Notes: a model not told the origin generated them from the letters alone. A DNA stretch of 64,000 nt from Ramlibacter tataouinensis (GCF_027941915.1 NZ_CP116009.1:496001-560000); one strand, 5' to 3'. Shown: positions 17,482 through 28,939, counted from the stretch's first letter. Translations and numbers: made by a program.

Positions 17482-18600
17482 TCACCCCACCGGGAAGTAG
17501 TGGAGCCGCCGCGGGCAGCAGGCGAAACCCACGCGCTCCCCCTGCTGCCAGTCGCGCGCGCTGGTGTAGATCGAGATCAGCTTGTCGCGCGCCTGGCACA
17601 GCACCTCGAGCCGGTCGCCCAGGAAAACCTGTCGCACCAGCGGCAGCGAGAAGTAGTTTTCCTCAGGGGCGCACTGCTCCGGCGCGGCGATCCGCAGGTC
17701 CTCCTGCTTGAGCACCACGTTCAGGCGCCGGCCCGGCGCCAGTCCCTCGCACCCGTCGATCCGCTTCATCCGCAGCGCGCCGAGCTCGCTTTCGGCCAGC
17801 ACGAGGTCCTGCGACAGGTCGACGTGCCTGACTTCGGCGTCGATGATGTTCGGCGAGCCCATGAACCCGGCGACGAACCGGTTCTGCGGGCGGTAGTAGA
17901 TGTCCATCGGCGAGCCGATCTGCTGCACCTCGCCGTCCTTGAGCACGACGATCAGGTCCGACATCGAAAGCGCTTCCTTCTGGTCGTGCGTGACGTAGAC
18001 CGCCGTGATGCCCTCCTCGGTGACGATGGAGCGGATCTCCTTTTGCATGCTCTCGCGCAGGTGCGCGTCCAGGTTGGACAGCGGCTCGTCCAGCAGGAGC
18101 AGGGAAGGCTTCTGGGCCAGGGCCCGGGCCAGCGAGACGCGCTGCTGCTGGCCGCCCGACAGCAGCGGTGCGGGGCGATCGGCGAACTGTTGCAGCCGCA
18201 CGCGCTCGAGCGCGTGGTCGACCGTGCGCTCGCGCTCCTTCGGCGCCATTCCCTTGCCGGGCACGCCGAAGCGCAAGGGGAAGTCCACGTTCTCGCGCAC
18301 GGTCATGTGCGGCCAGATCGCATAGCTCTGGAACACCATCGAGATGTTGCGTGCGGCTGGCGGCAGCAGGATGCCGCGGGCGGAGTCGTAGACCACCCGC
18401 CCGTTCATCTCGATGCGCCCGCTGCTGGGCTGGTCGAGCCCCGCCAGCATGTTCAGGAGGGTCGACTTCCCGCACCCGCTGGGGCCCAGCAGCGTCAGGA
18501 AGGTCCCCTTCTCGATGCCGAAGCCGATGTTGTTCAGCGCCAGGCTCGAGCGCTGGTCGCTTTCGTACTTCTTGGTGAGCGCGTCGATCGCGAGGAACAC
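17482..18600 (-). CDS. ABC transporter ATP-binding protein (FbpC/PotA-type)
   Basis: A 372-aa ATPase energising the importer. Walker A GPSGCGKST, signature LSGGQQQRVSLARAL, Walker B LLLLDEPLSNLD and the switch histidine in VTHDQKEA are intact. A C-terminal TOBE-like domain follows. The start is the GTG at 18600, preceded by AGGAGA that overlaps the stop of the Gfo/Idh gene (10 nt gap); a longer frame to 18828 lies antisense to that gene and is not used. Confidence 0.88.
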   Translation of the reverse strand: MFLAIDALTKKYESDQRSSLALNNIGFGIEKGTFLTLLGPSGCGKSTLLNMLAGLDQPSSGRIEMNGRVVYDSARGILLPPAARNISMVFQSYAIWPHMTVRENVDFPLRFGVPGKGMAPKERERTVDHALERVRLQQFADRPAPLLSGGQQQRVSLARALAQKPSLLLLDEPLSNLDAHLRESMQKEIRSIVTEEGITAVYVTHDQKEALSMSDLIVVLKDGEVQQIGSPMDIYYRPQNRFVAGFMGSPNIIDAEVRHVDLSQDLVLAESELGALRMKRIDGCEGLAPGRRLNVVLKQEDLRIAAPEQCAPEENYFSLPLVRQVFLGDRLEVLCQARDKLISIYTSARDWQQGERVGFACCPRRLHYFPVG

Positions 18601-18610
18601 GTGCGGTCTC

Positions 18611-19777
18611 CTAGAGGGTGATCTGCTCGCCGGTGCGGCTGGAATCCAGCAGGGCCTGGCAGACGCGCACGGTGTCCAGCCCCCAGCGGGCGTCGCGCAG
18701 CACGGGCGCTCGGCCGGTGACCGCGTCGTACAGCTCGTCGATGGTGGTGTCCGACAGGCGGTTGTCGCCCCGGGTGCGGACCGCCGGCACTTCGCGCACG
18801 CCCTCGTCGCCATAGACCAGCACGCCATCGGGCGAGGGACGCAGGTCGGCCCGCTCGCAGGTCGCCAGCATCATGCCGAAGTGCGACTGCTTGCGCTTGG
18901 CCTGCAGCGAGGCAAGGCCCTGTGCGACCGGCCCGCCGTAGCCGTAGCGCTGGACACGCAGGTCCTGTTCGCGGCCCTTGAGCTCGCGCAGCACCTTGCG
19001 CGCCGAGCCATGCGAGGCCGTCTTGGGGTTGCCGACCTCGCCGATCCAGAACTGCAGCTCGTCGCTGTCGAAATGGTCGTAGCCGCTGTAGACGATGCTG
19101 GCCGCGGCGCCGTCGGCCAGGGTCAGGAAGGCGGCGCAATGGCCCTCGGTCGGCCGCTGCGGATCGAGGCTGCCGGCGATGGCCCGCACCGCGACCACCT
19201 TCTGGTTGGAGATGGCCTTGACCGAATCGATGGCGTGCGGCAACTGGTTGAAGATGATGCCGCCGCCCTTGGACGTGTCGAGTTCCTCCGGCCGGCGCGG
19301 GCGGTACAGGAAGTCGGTGTAGTTCCAGCAGTTGACCATCGCCACCCGCCCGACCTCGCCGGAGAGCACGAGGTCGCGCATCGTCCGCACCACCGGGTCG
19401 TTGCCGCGCGAGGGACCCACCACCAGGTGGATGCCGGCCTTCTCGACCGCCTCGACGATGCGCTCGCCGTCCGCCGCGCTGAGCGTCAGGGGCTTCTCGA
19501 CGATCACGTGGACGCCGTGGGCAGCCGCCTCGATCACGTGCTCCGCGTGGAACTGGTGCGGGCTGGCGATGTACACGGCATCGAGCCGGGCCTCGCGCAG
19601 CATCTCGCCGAGCGAGCCGAAGCCGGCGATGCGGTAGTCCGCGGTGAACCGGTCGCGCACGTCTGCGTTCGGGTCGCAGGCGGCGACCAGCTCGACGTTC
19701 GGATGGGCCTTGAGGTCCGGGGCCATCAGCACCGAGCCGGCGAATCCCAGGCCGCAAATGCCAAAGCGAATCTTCAT
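18611..19777 (-). CDS. Gfo/Idh/MocA-family oxidoreductase
   Basis: A 388-aa NAD(P)-dependent oxidoreductase. It has the Rossmann motif FGICGLGFAG, the conserved IVEKPLTLS (EKP motif with the catalytic-site Lys, about residues 94-102) and a C-terminal alpha/beta domain. Family members oxidise or reduce sugars, inositols, or cyclic hemiacetals such as the LigC substrate. In this cluster it could act on a ring-cleavage product; substrate unknown. Confidence 0.82.
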   Translation of the reverse strand: MKIRFGICGLGFAGSVLMAPDLKAHPNVELVAACDPNADVRDRFTADYRIAGFGSLGEMLREARLDAVYIASPHQFHAEHVIEAAAHGVHVIVEKPLTLSAADGERIVEAVEKAGIHLVVGPSRGNDPVVRTMRDLVLSGEVGRVAMVNCWNYTDFLYRPRRPEELDTSKGGGIIFNQLPHAIDSVKAISNQKVVAVRAIAGSLDPQRPTEGHCAAFLTLADGAAASIVYSGYDHFDSDELQFWIGEVGNPKTASHGSARKVLRELKGREQDLRVQRYGYGGPVAQGLASLQAKRKQSHFGMMLATCERADLRPSPDGVLVYGDEGVREVPAVRTRGDNRLSDTTIDELYDAVTGRAPVLRDARWGLDTVRVCQALLDSSRTGEQITL

Positions 19778-19810
19778 CGTGATCTTCCAGGGGTTCGTTG
19801 AGGGGACGCG

Positions 19811-20647
19811 CTAGGCGCTCACGCGCTGCGCGAACTCGGTCGCCAAGCGGTTGAAGCGCCCGGCGTGTTCGGTCTGGGGCCAGTGCCCGCAGCGCGGCAG
19901 GAAGACGAACTCGGCGTTGCTGAAGTGCTGCATCGCCTCGATGCCGATCTCCGCCGGCAGGCTGTGGTCGTCCAGGCCCCAGACGACCAGCGACGGTGCG
20001 TCGACCGGCGTGGCCCGGATCGCCTGCGCGTCGAACTGCATGCCGGCGCGGCCGCGGGCCTGGTGGGCCTCGTACGTGCGCGCCAGCATGTCCAGGCGCA
20101 ACTGCAGCAGCTCGTCGGTCAGGTTGGCGTGGTCGGCCAGGGTGTTGGCGGTCAGCGCACGCACGCTCTGGGCGGTCGGCTCCACGCCGCCCAGGCGCGC
20201 CAGGTGCTGCTGCATGCGCGCCCGGGTCGGCGCCGGGATCTCGAAGTGCGGGAACTGCGCCGCGAGCACCAGCCCGTCGATGCGCAGGCCGGCCTCGCGC
20301 TGGCGGCCGTGCAGCAGCACCGCCAGCAGCCCGCCCAGCGAGTTGCCCACCAGCACTGCGCGCCCGACCTGCAGGGCCTGGAGCACCGCCACGGCATGCC
20401 GGTAGCGGAACTCCACGCCGTGGTCCTGCGGCGCGCTGCTGTAGCCGAAGCCCGGCTGGTCGAAGGCGAGCACGTCGAACCCGGCCTCGGCCAGGGCGTC
20501 GAAGTTGCGGAACCAGTTCAGCTCCGAGCAGGCCCCGGGCGAGGAGCCGTGCAGCAGCACCAGCACCGGGCCGCTGCCGGCGCGGTAGTAGGCGGTGCGC
20601 ACGCCCAGGGCATCCACGTAGCGCCGCTGCGCGCGGATCGCCGTCAT
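19811..20647 (-). CDS. Alpha/beta hydrolase (meta-cleavage-product-hydrolase-like)
   Basis: A 278-aa alpha/beta hydrolase with an oxyanion LLHGSSPGACSELNW, nucleophile elbow VGNSLGG, acid in VVWGLDDHSLP and the catalytic His in PRCGHWPQ. The arrangement resembles carbon-carbon bond hydrolases of meta-cleavage pathways (MhpC/BphD). The start codon overlaps the stop of the Rieske oxygenase gene (ATGA), implying translational coupling. A role in hydrolysing a ring-fission product, or an ester, is inferred. Confidence 0.83.
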   Translation of the reverse strand: MTAIRAQRRYVDALGVRTAYYRAGSGPVLVLLHGSSPGACSELNWFRNFDALAEAGFDVLAFDQPGFGYSSAPQDHGVEFRYRHAVAVLQALQVGRAVLVGNSLGGLLAVLLHGRQREAGLRIDGLVLAAQFPHFEIPAPTRARMQQHLARLGGVEPTAQSVRALTANTLADHANLTDELLQLRLDMLARTYEAHQARGRAGMQFDAQAIRATPVDAPSLVVWGLDDHSLPAEIGIEAMQHFSNAEFVFLPRCGHWPQTEHAGRFNRLATEFAQRVSA

Positions 20648-21918
20648 TGGATGCCGACCTGCTGGAGGAACACCTGCAGGTCGTCGGTGTCCAGGACCGT
20701 GTCGACCGGGTTGCAGGCGTACACCGAGCCGTCCTCGATCAGCCTGCGGAACTGCGCGATGGACTCGGGCGACTTGATCGCCTCCAGCACCTTGCGCCGG
20801 GCGGTGACCACCGTGAGGTCGGCCGCCACCAGCCTCTCGCGCGGACGGTCGGAGATGCGCCCCATGCCTTCCTGCACCGACCGGTCCTGGTCGTTGATGC
20901 CGTAGATGCCGGTGACTTCCCAGTCCTCCGCCTGCTGCCGGCGGTCGATCAGGTAGTCGTTGTCGGCGCGGCGGCGCGGGATCCAGGTTTCGATGACCGA
21001 TCCGGTGTTCAGGCGGATGCGGCCGTAGTCGGCGGCCGGCGGGAACAGCATGCCGTCCAGCACGGTGTGCAGGAAGGCGGGCGGGATCGGCTGGTCCAGG
21101 CTGTAGCTGAAGTCCCAGGTGTAGGTGTTCTCGTCGTCGATCGGGATCCACGCGCGGCCGCCGATCGGCCACACGGCGCTCGGGACCAGCGAGAACATCG
21201 GCAGCATCCATTGCGTCAGCCGCCAGTAGAACCGCTCGTCCGCGCGGCGGCGGGCGATCGACAGGAAGCCGACCGGCGTGTCGTGCGTGAACAGCTTCGG
21301 CGTGGGATCCAGGAAGGTGTACTTCTGGTGCACCATGGTCGCCACGTCCTTCTGGCTCTTGGACTTGTGCAGGATCGAGACGTGCGAGCTGTCGACCTCG
21401 CCTTCCACGCCCTGGAACCAGTTGGACTCCTGCAGCCAGACCGAGGCCATGCGCTGGTCCTTGGGCAGGTCGATCCACGGGAACTGCGGCAGCGCCGGCG
21501 GCGCGCCCTCGCCCATGTAGACCCAGACGATGTCGGCCTTCTCGGTGGTCTGGTAGGCCTTGATCTTCATGTTGCGGCAGACCGTGCCCGAGGGCTCACT
21601 CGGGATCTCCAGGCACTGCCCCGTGCTGTCGTAGAGCCAGCCGTGGTAGGGGCAGCGGATGCCCTGCGGCTCGACCCGCCCCAGGAACAGCGGTGCCAGC
21701 CGGTGCGCGCACTGCGACTGCACGATGCCCACCTTGCCCTCGCCGTCGCGGAAGGCCACCAGTTCCTCGCCGAGCAGCTTCAAACGCACGGGCGTACCCA
21801 CGCGGTCCGGCAACTGCGAGGACAGCATGGCGGGCAGCCACATCGACCGGAACAGCTGGCCGGCCGGCGTGCCGGGACCCACCGAGCAGAGCAGAAGATT
21901 GTTTTCCTTCGACAGCAT
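20644..21918 (-). CDS. Rieske-type aromatic ring-hydroxylating oxygenase, alpha subunit (phthalate 4,5-dioxygenase-like)
   Basis: A 424-aa oxygenase. The Rieske cluster ligands are C70-X-H72 and C89-X2-H92. The mononuclear iron motif EVDSSHVSILHKS supplies H179 and H184. Length and C-terminal sequence resemble the homomeric phthalate 4,5-dioxygenase/VanA group, which needs no beta subunit and works with a PDR-type reductase; such a reductase is encoded at 7375-8340. The enzyme would hydroxylate or O-demethylate an aromatic acid as an early step of this pathway. The gene follows the SDR at 21958 and overlaps the hydrolase gene. Confidence 0.9.
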   Translation of the reverse strand: MLSKENNLLLCSVGPGTPAGQLFRSMWLPAMLSSQLPDRVGTPVRLKLLGEELVAFRDGEGKVGIVQSQCAHRLAPLFLGRVEPQGIRCPYHGWLYDSTGQCLEIPSEPSGTVCRNMKIKAYQTTEKADIVWVYMGEGAPPALPQFPWIDLPKDQRMASVWLQESNWFQGVEGEVDSSHVSILHKSKSQKDVATMVHQKYTFLDPTPKLFTHDTPVGFLSIARRRADERFYWRLTQWMLPMFSLVPSAVWPIGGRAWIPIDDENTYTWDFSYSLDQPIPPAFLHTVLDGMLFPPAADYGRIRLNTGSVIETWIPRRRADNDYLIDRRQQAEDWEVTGIYGINDQDRSVQEGMGRISDRPRERLVAADLTVVTARRKVLEAIKSPESIAQFRRLIEDGSVYACNPVDTVLDTDDLQVFLQQVGIQ

Positions 21919-21957
21919 GCAAGTCTCCTTATTTCTATTTGCGGCGACGGCCGTGAA

Positions 21958-22743
21958 CTACACGCTGGCGATCATTCCGCCGTCGACGCGCAGCACGGAA
22001 CCGGTGATGAAGCTCGCCCGCTCGCTCGCGAGGAAGGCGACGGCATCGGCGTACTCCTCGGGGCGGCCATAGCGGCCGGCCGGAATGGTGGCCACGCTCT
22101 CGCGCATGACGTCCTCGACGGGACGCTGCTCGCGCGCCGCGCGCGCCGCATCCAGCTGCCGGATCCGGTCGGTGAGGATGCGGCCCGGCACCACGATGTT
22201 GGCGGTGATGCCGTCCGCGGCCACCTCGCGCGCCAGCGTCTTGGACCAGCCGGTGAGCGCCGATCGAAGCGTGTTGGAGATGCCCAGGTTGGGGATCGGC
22301 GCGATCACGCCGGAGGAACTGCTGGTGACGATCCGGCCCCACTTGCGCTCGCGCATGCCGGGCAGCACCAGGTCGGTCAGGTGCATCAGGGAAAGCACCA
22401 TGGCGTCGAAGTGCTGGCGCCACTGCTGCGGACTCACCGCTTGCGCGGTGCCCGGCGGCGGGCCGCCCGAGTTGTTGACCAGGATGTCGACGGGGCCGAG
22501 CCTCGAGGCAATTCCGGCGACAGCGGCCGCCATGTCGTCGAGGTCGGAAAGATCGAGGCGCACACCGAGGGCTTCGCCGCCCTGCGCGTGGACGGCCTGG
22601 ACCGTTTGCGCGAGCGCCGCCTCGTCACGGTCGGCCGCCGCGATGCGCACGCCCTCTTGCGCCAGCGCCAGCGCGATCGCTCGTCCGAGTCCCCCGCCTG
22701 CGCCCGTGACCAGGGCGACCCTTGCTTGTATCTGTAGATCCAT
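21958..22743 (-). CDS. SDR-family protein with non-canonical active site
   Basis: A 261-aa SDR-fold protein. The cofactor motif TGAGGGLG, NNSGG and a Ser-rich VTSSSSG strand are present. Where classical SDRs have YxxxK, this one reads GISNTLRSALTGWSK, so the catalytic Tyr and Lys are not at the expected places. A subfamily with this change is known to me from other proteobacteria. It may use another mechanism or be a binding protein. First gene of the leftward cluster, divergent from the LysR gene. Confidence 0.8.
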   Translation of the reverse strand: MDLQIQARVALVTGAGGGLGRAIALALAQEGVRIAAADRDEAALAQTVQAVHAQGGEALGVRLDLSDLDDMAAAVAGIASRLGPVDILVNNSGGPPPGTAQAVSPQQWRQHFDAMVLSLMHLTDLVLPGMRERKWGRIVTSSSSGVIAPIPNLGISNTLRSALTGWSKTLAREVAADGITANIVVPGRILTDRIRQLDAARAAREQRPVEDVMRESVATIPAGRYGRPEEYADAVAFLASERASFITGSVLRVDGGMIASV

Positions 22744-22821
22744 ATCCTGCCTGGCGCCTGCCGAACTCCACGCGGTACTGCAGGTTGCGGCGACTATAGG
22801 AGCGCGCCTTCGCGCGCCACA

Positions 22822-22856
22822 AACGATTTATTCGACCGCCATGCATGACCTGAGGT
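22822..22856. promoter_or_regulatory. Candidate LysR-regulator site, copy 1 (divergent SDR/LysR promoter)
   Basis: This 35-bp block starts AACGATTTATTCG and matches 15741-15775 at 27 of 35 positions without gaps. It lies 79-113 nt before the SDR start and 45-79 nt before the LysR start, the usual place for a LysR-type operator between divergent genes. AT-rich sequence here contrasts with the flanks. Confidence 0.6.
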
Positions 22857-22900
22857 AAAGTGTTCCGAGGCAATCACAAGCAGAAGAAGCAGTTGGAGAC

Positions 22901-23884
22901 ATGAGCAGGGCATTGCCTTCCCTCACGGCGTTGAAGGTGTTCGAAGTGGCCGGCCGGCTACGCAGCTTCTCGAAGGCCGCCGCGGAAATGAACATCACCC
23001 AGGGTGCGGTCAGCCGGCAGATCCGCGCACTCGAGGATGAATTGCGGGTGCGGCTGTTCGTCCGGCTCACGCGGCAGGTGCAGCTCTCGCCCGCCGGCGA
23101 GAAGTACCTGGCGGAAGTCCAGGCGGCCTTCCGGACGCTCGAACAGGCGACCGCCAAGGTCCGCGAGCAGCGCACGCGCAGCATCCTCACCATCAGCGTG
23201 CTGCCCTCGGTGGGCTCCTTCTGGCTGATGCCGCGGCTGGCCCGGTTCAGCCAACGGCATCCCGAGATCGAAACGCGCGTCATCAGCTCCATCGAGCCGG
23301 TGAACCTGCACGGGGGCGAGGTCGATGTCGCCATCCGCGTGGGCGCGCTGCCCGGGCGGCGCTACGACGTGGACGTACCGCGGGTCGACTTGACCATGAT
23401 GGTCGACTGGCGCGGCGTGCTGGCCGAGGAACTGGCACCCGACACGCTGGTCCCGGTTTTCTCGCCCAGCCTGACGGACGACCCGCGCGCGGTATCGGAA
23501 CCTGCGGTGATCCAGCAATTGCCGCTGATCCACACCACCAGCCGCCCGCATGCCTGGCCGGACTGGATGCGCGCCTGCGGGCTGGCGCCGACGAACGCGC
23601 CGCGCACCCTGGAGTACGGGCACTTCTTCATGTCGATGGAAGCGGCCCGCCAGCGCGAAGGCGTCGCCATCGTTCCCGACATCCTGCTGAGCGGGTCGGC
23701 CTCGCAGGGCCTGGTCGCGGCCACCGGCTGCAAGGTGCGCAGCGCGGGCGAGTACTACCTGCTGTCCTTGAACGAACGGTGCAACGAGCGCGCCATCTCG
23801 ACCTTCCGTGACTGGGCCCAGCAGGAGATGACGAAGCACGCACCGGGCCGTGCGGCGGACGGATTGCCGGCACCCTCGAGCTGA
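22901..23884 (+). CDS. LysR-family transcriptional regulator (GcvA-like)
   Basis: A 327-aa regulator with an N-terminal winged HTH (about residues 20-65; FSKAAAEMNITQGAVSRQIR) and a C-terminal effector-binding domain. FEVAGRLRSFSKAA and the order of motifs recall the GcvA/AmpR branch. It is divergent from the fourteen-gene catabolic cluster. The motif shared by its promoter region and the binding-protein promoter suggests it activates both in response to a pathway compound. Confidence 0.88.
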   Translation: MSRALPSLTALKVFEVAGRLRSFSKAAAEMNITQGAVSRQIRALEDELRVRLFVRLTRQVQLSPAGEKYLAEVQAAFRTLEQATAKVREQRTRSILTISVLPSVGSFWLMPRLARFSQRHPEIETRVISSIEPVNLHGGEVDVAIRVGALPGRRYDVDVPRVDLTMMVDWRGVLAEELAPDTLVPVFSPSLTDDPRAVSEPAVIQQLPLIHTTSRPHAWPDWMRACGLAPTNAPRTLEYGHFFMSMEAARQREGVAIVPDILLSGSASQGLVAATGCKVRSAGEYYLLSLNERCNERAISTFRDWAQQEMTKHAPGRAADGLPAPSS

Positions 23885-23970
23885 TCGAGGTCACCGCGCC
23901 TGGCAAGGCTGCCGGGCTTCGCGCGGTGACGCCGGAATGGATCTGCCGGGCACGGTGTGCCCGACCGGGC

Positions 23971-26174
<2,204 letters not shown>

Positions 26175-27116
26175 TCAGCCTCCTTGGGTGAGTTCGGGCC
26201 AGTAAAGGCGCGTGGGGTTGTCCACCAGCAGCTTCTTCTGCAGCTCGGGCGTGGTGGCGATGTGCGGGATGAAGTCCACCAGCAGGCCGTCGTCGGGCAT
26301 GTGGTCCTTCAGGTTGGGGTGCGGCCAGTCGGTGCCCCACAGCACGCGGTCGGGGAAGGTCTCGACCACCTGGCGCGCGAACGGCACCAAGTCGCGGTAG
26401 GCGTTGCGCTCGCCGCCCAGCGCCGGCGGGCCGCTGAGCGACAGCCGCTCGGGGCAGCTCACCTTGCTCCAGACGTTGCCGTGCTCGCGCATGAACTTCA
26501 GGAACAGGGCGAACTCGGGGCCGTCCACCGGCTGGGCGACGTTCGGCCGGCCCATGTGGTCCACCACCACCGTGGTCGGCAGGCTGGTGAAGAAGTCCCA
26601 CAGCTCGGGCAGGTCCACCGCCTCGAAGTAGATCACCACGTGCCAGCCCAGCGGGGCGATGCGGCCGGCGATCTCCATCAGCTCGTCGCGCGGGGTGAAA
26701 TCGACCAGCCGCTTGACGAAGTTGAAGCGCACGCCGCGCACGCCGGCCGCGTTCATCTCCTCCAGCTCGCGATCGGTGACGCTGCGCTTGACCGTGGCCA
26801 CGCCGCGCGCCTTGCCGTTCGAGGCTTTCAGCGCATCGACCAGCGCCCGGTTGTCGGCGCCGTGGCAGGTGGCCTGCACGATCACGTTCTTGTCGAAGCC
26901 CAGGTGGTCGCGCAGCGCGAACAGCTGCTCCTTGCCGGCGTCGCAGGGCGTGTACTTGCGCTCGGGCGCGTAGGGGAACTGCGCGCCGGGGCCGAACACG
27001 TGGCAGTGCGCGTCCACGCTGCCGGGCGGCAGCCGGAACTGCGGCTTGCTGGGGCCGGTGTACCAGTCCAGCCAGCCGGGGGTCTTGGTGAAGTCGCCCG
27101 AGGTGGGTTTGCTCAT
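26175..27116 (-). CDS. pmdD: 2-pyrone-4,6-dicarboxylate hydrolase
   Basis: A 313-aa amidohydrolase-superfamily TIM barrel. It opens the lactone of 2-pyrone-4,6-dicarboxylate to 4-oxalomesaconate (LigI/PmdD reaction). Seen are the first-strand VDAHCHVFGPGAQFPY, the VVIYFEA strand, VVDHMGRP and the C-terminal VLWGTDWPHPN with the conserved Asp. The sequence is slightly longer than LigI. It lies between pmdF (2 nt) and pmdA. Confidence 0.9.
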   Translation of the reverse strand: MSKPTSGDFTKTPGWLDWYTGPSKPQFRLPPGSVDAHCHVFGPGAQFPYAPERKYTPCDAGKEQLFALRDHLGFDKNVIVQATCHGADNRALVDALKASNGKARGVATVKRSVTDRELEEMNAAGVRGVRFNFVKRLVDFTPRDELMEIAGRIAPLGWHVVIYFEAVDLPELWDFFTSLPTTVVVDHMGRPNVAQPVDGPEFALFLKFMREHGNVWSKVSCPERLSLSGPPALGGERNAYRDLVPFARQVVETFPDRVLWGTDWPHPNLKDHMPDDGLLVDFIPHIATTPELQKKLLVDNPTRLYWPELTQGG

Positions 27117-27118
27117 GA

Positions 27119-27802
27119 TCAGTCGATGTAGCGCAGCCCCGCCTTCTCCAGCGGCTCGCGCATCTTGTACATGTCCAGGCCCAGCACGCCCGATGCCAGC
27201 TTGGCGCGCTTCTCGCCTTCGTTGGCCTCGCGCGCGGCGGCGGCATCCAGGGTCTTCTGCGCCATCGCGGCAGGCACCACGACCACGCCGTCGTCATCGG
27301 CCACGACCACGTCGCCGGGGTTGACGATCATCCCGGCGCAGACCACCGGGATGTTGACCGAACCCAGCGTCGCCTTGATCGTGCCCTTGGCGCTGATCGC
27401 CTTGCTCCAGACCGGGAACTGCATCTCGGTCAGGGTCTTGACGTCGCGCACGCCGGCATCGATGACCAGCGCGCGGGCGCCGCGCGCCTGGAACGAGGTG
27501 GCCAGCAGGTCGCCGAAGTAGCCGTCGGTGCACGGCGCGGTGATGGCGGCCACCACGATGTCGCCGGGCTGGATCTGCTCGGCCACGACGTGCATCATCC
27601 AGTTGTCGCCCGGGTGCAGCAGCACCGTGACGGCGGTGCCGGACACCTGCGCGCCGGCGTAGATCGGCCGCATGGAGGTGGCCATGAGGCCCACGCGGCC
27701 CATGGCCTCGTGCACGGTGGCCGAGCCGAAGCGGGCCAGCTGTTCCGCCACCTTGGGATCGGCGCGGCGGATGTTGCGATAGACGACGCCGAGTTCATGC
27801 AT
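27119..27802 (-). CDS. pmdF: 4-carboxy-4-hydroxy-2-oxoadipate aldolase (RraA-fold)
   Basis: A 227-aa RraA-fold aldolase that splits 4-carboxy-4-hydroxy-2-oxoadipate into pyruvate and oxaloacetate. Metal and substrate residues sit in [19 protein letters not shown] followed by DAGVRDVK, and [17 protein letters not shown]. This is the LigK/ProA/PmdF type. It is 2 nt before pmdD and 68 nt after pmdE. Confidence 0.9.
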   Translation of the reverse strand: MHELGVVYRNIRRADPKVAEQLARFGSATVHEAMGRVGLMATSMRPIYAGAQVSGTAVTVLLHPGDNWMMHVVAEQIQPGDIVVAAITAPCTDGYFGDLLATSFQARGARALVIDAGVRDVKTLTEMQFPVWSKAISAKGTIKATLGSVNIPVVCAGMIVNPGDVVVADDDGVVVVPAAMAQKTLDAAAAREANEGEKRAKLASGVLGLDMYKMREPLEKAGLRYID

Positions 27803-27870
27803 CTTGAAATCTCCTGGTTGCTGTTGCCGTCATTGCGCCCTGAAGCTTGTCATTGCGCATGACACCTCAT

Positions 27871-28899
27871 TTACTGCCCGCGCGACTTCAGCAGCTGGTC
27901 CAGCCGCGGGAACACGCGGCGCGTGTTGCCCTCGAAGATCGCCTGCTTGTCCTCAGCCGACAGGATGGTCGAGGCGTCGATGTAGCGCTTGGTGTCGTCG
28001 TAGTAGTGGCCGGTGGTCGGATCGATGCCGCGCACGGCGCCGATCATCTCGCTGGCGAACAGCACGTTCTTCACCGGGATCACGGTGTTGAGCAGGTCGA
28101 TGCCCGGCTGGTGGTAGACGCAGGTGTCGAAGAACACGTTGTTCATCAGGTGCGTGTCCAGCAGCGGCTTCTTCAGCTCCTGCGCCAGCCCGCGGTAGCG
28201 GCCCCAGTGGTAGGGCACGGCGCCGCCGCCGTGCGGGATCAGGAAGCGCAGCGTCGGGAAGTCCTTGAACAGGTCGCCCTGGATCAGCTGCATGAACGCC
28301 GTGGTGTCGGCGTTGATGTAGTGCGCGCCGGTGGTGTGGAAGCAGGCGTTGCAGCTGGTGCTGACGTGGATCATCGCCGGCACGTCGTACTCGACCATCT
28401 TCTCGTAGATGGGATACCACCACTTGTCCGTCAGCGGCGGCTCCTGCCAGTGGCCGCCCGACGGGTCCGGGTTCAGGTTGATGCCGACTGCGCCGTATTC
28501 CTTGATGCACTTCTCCATCTCGGGAATGCAGGTCTTGGGGTCGACGCCGGGCGACTGCGGCAGCATGGCCACCGGCACGAAGTGCTCGGGAAACAGCTGC
28601 GACACCCGGAAGCACAGCTCGTTGCAGATCGCCGCCCAGGTGCTGGACACGCTGAAGTCGCCGATGTGGTGGGCCATGAAGCTGGCGCGCGGCGAGAACA
28701 GCGTCAGGTCGTTGCCGCGCTCCTTCATCAGGCGCAGCTGGTTGCTCTCGATGGTCTCGCGGATCTCGTCGTCGCCGATCTTCAGGTCGGACGCCTTGGG
28801 CCTGACGGCCGGGTCCTTGATGCCGGCGATCTGCTGGTTGCGCCACTGCTCCAGCGCCTTGGGCGCGGTGGTGTAGTGGCCGTGGCAATCGATGATCAT
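27871..28899 (-). CDS. pmdE: 4-oxalomesaconate hydratase
   Basis: A 342-aa amidohydrolase-fold protein matching LigJ/PmdE, the zinc-dependent hydratase converting 4-oxalomesaconate to 4-carboxy-4-hydroxy-2-oxoadipate. The metal motif DCHGHY is at the N-terminus; FLIPHGGGAVPYHWGRYRG and NVLFASEMIGAVRGIDP follow the LigJ pattern. First enzymatic gene of the pmd operon; a 40-nt gap separates it from the upstream binding-protein-like gene. Confidence 0.9.
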   Translation of the reverse strand: MIIDCHGHYTTAPKALEQWRNQQIAGIKDPAVRPKASDLKIGDDEIRETIESNQLRLMKERGNDLTLFSPRASFMAHHIGDFSVSSTWAAICNELCFRVSQLFPEHFVPVAMLPQSPGVDPKTCIPEMEKCIKEYGAVGINLNPDPSGGHWQEPPLTDKWWYPIYEKMVEYDVPAMIHVSTSCNACFHTTGAHYINADTTAFMQLIQGDLFKDFPTLRFLIPHGGGAVPYHWGRYRGLAQELKKPLLDTHLMNNVFFDTCVYHQPGIDLLNTVIPVKNVLFASEMIGAVRGIDPTTGHYYDDTKRYIDASTILSAEDKQAIFEGNTRRVFPRLDQLLKSRGQ

Positions 28900-28939
28900 G
28901 CGTGCTGCTCCTCTCGGATTCGAAACAAGGGGGTCGTGC

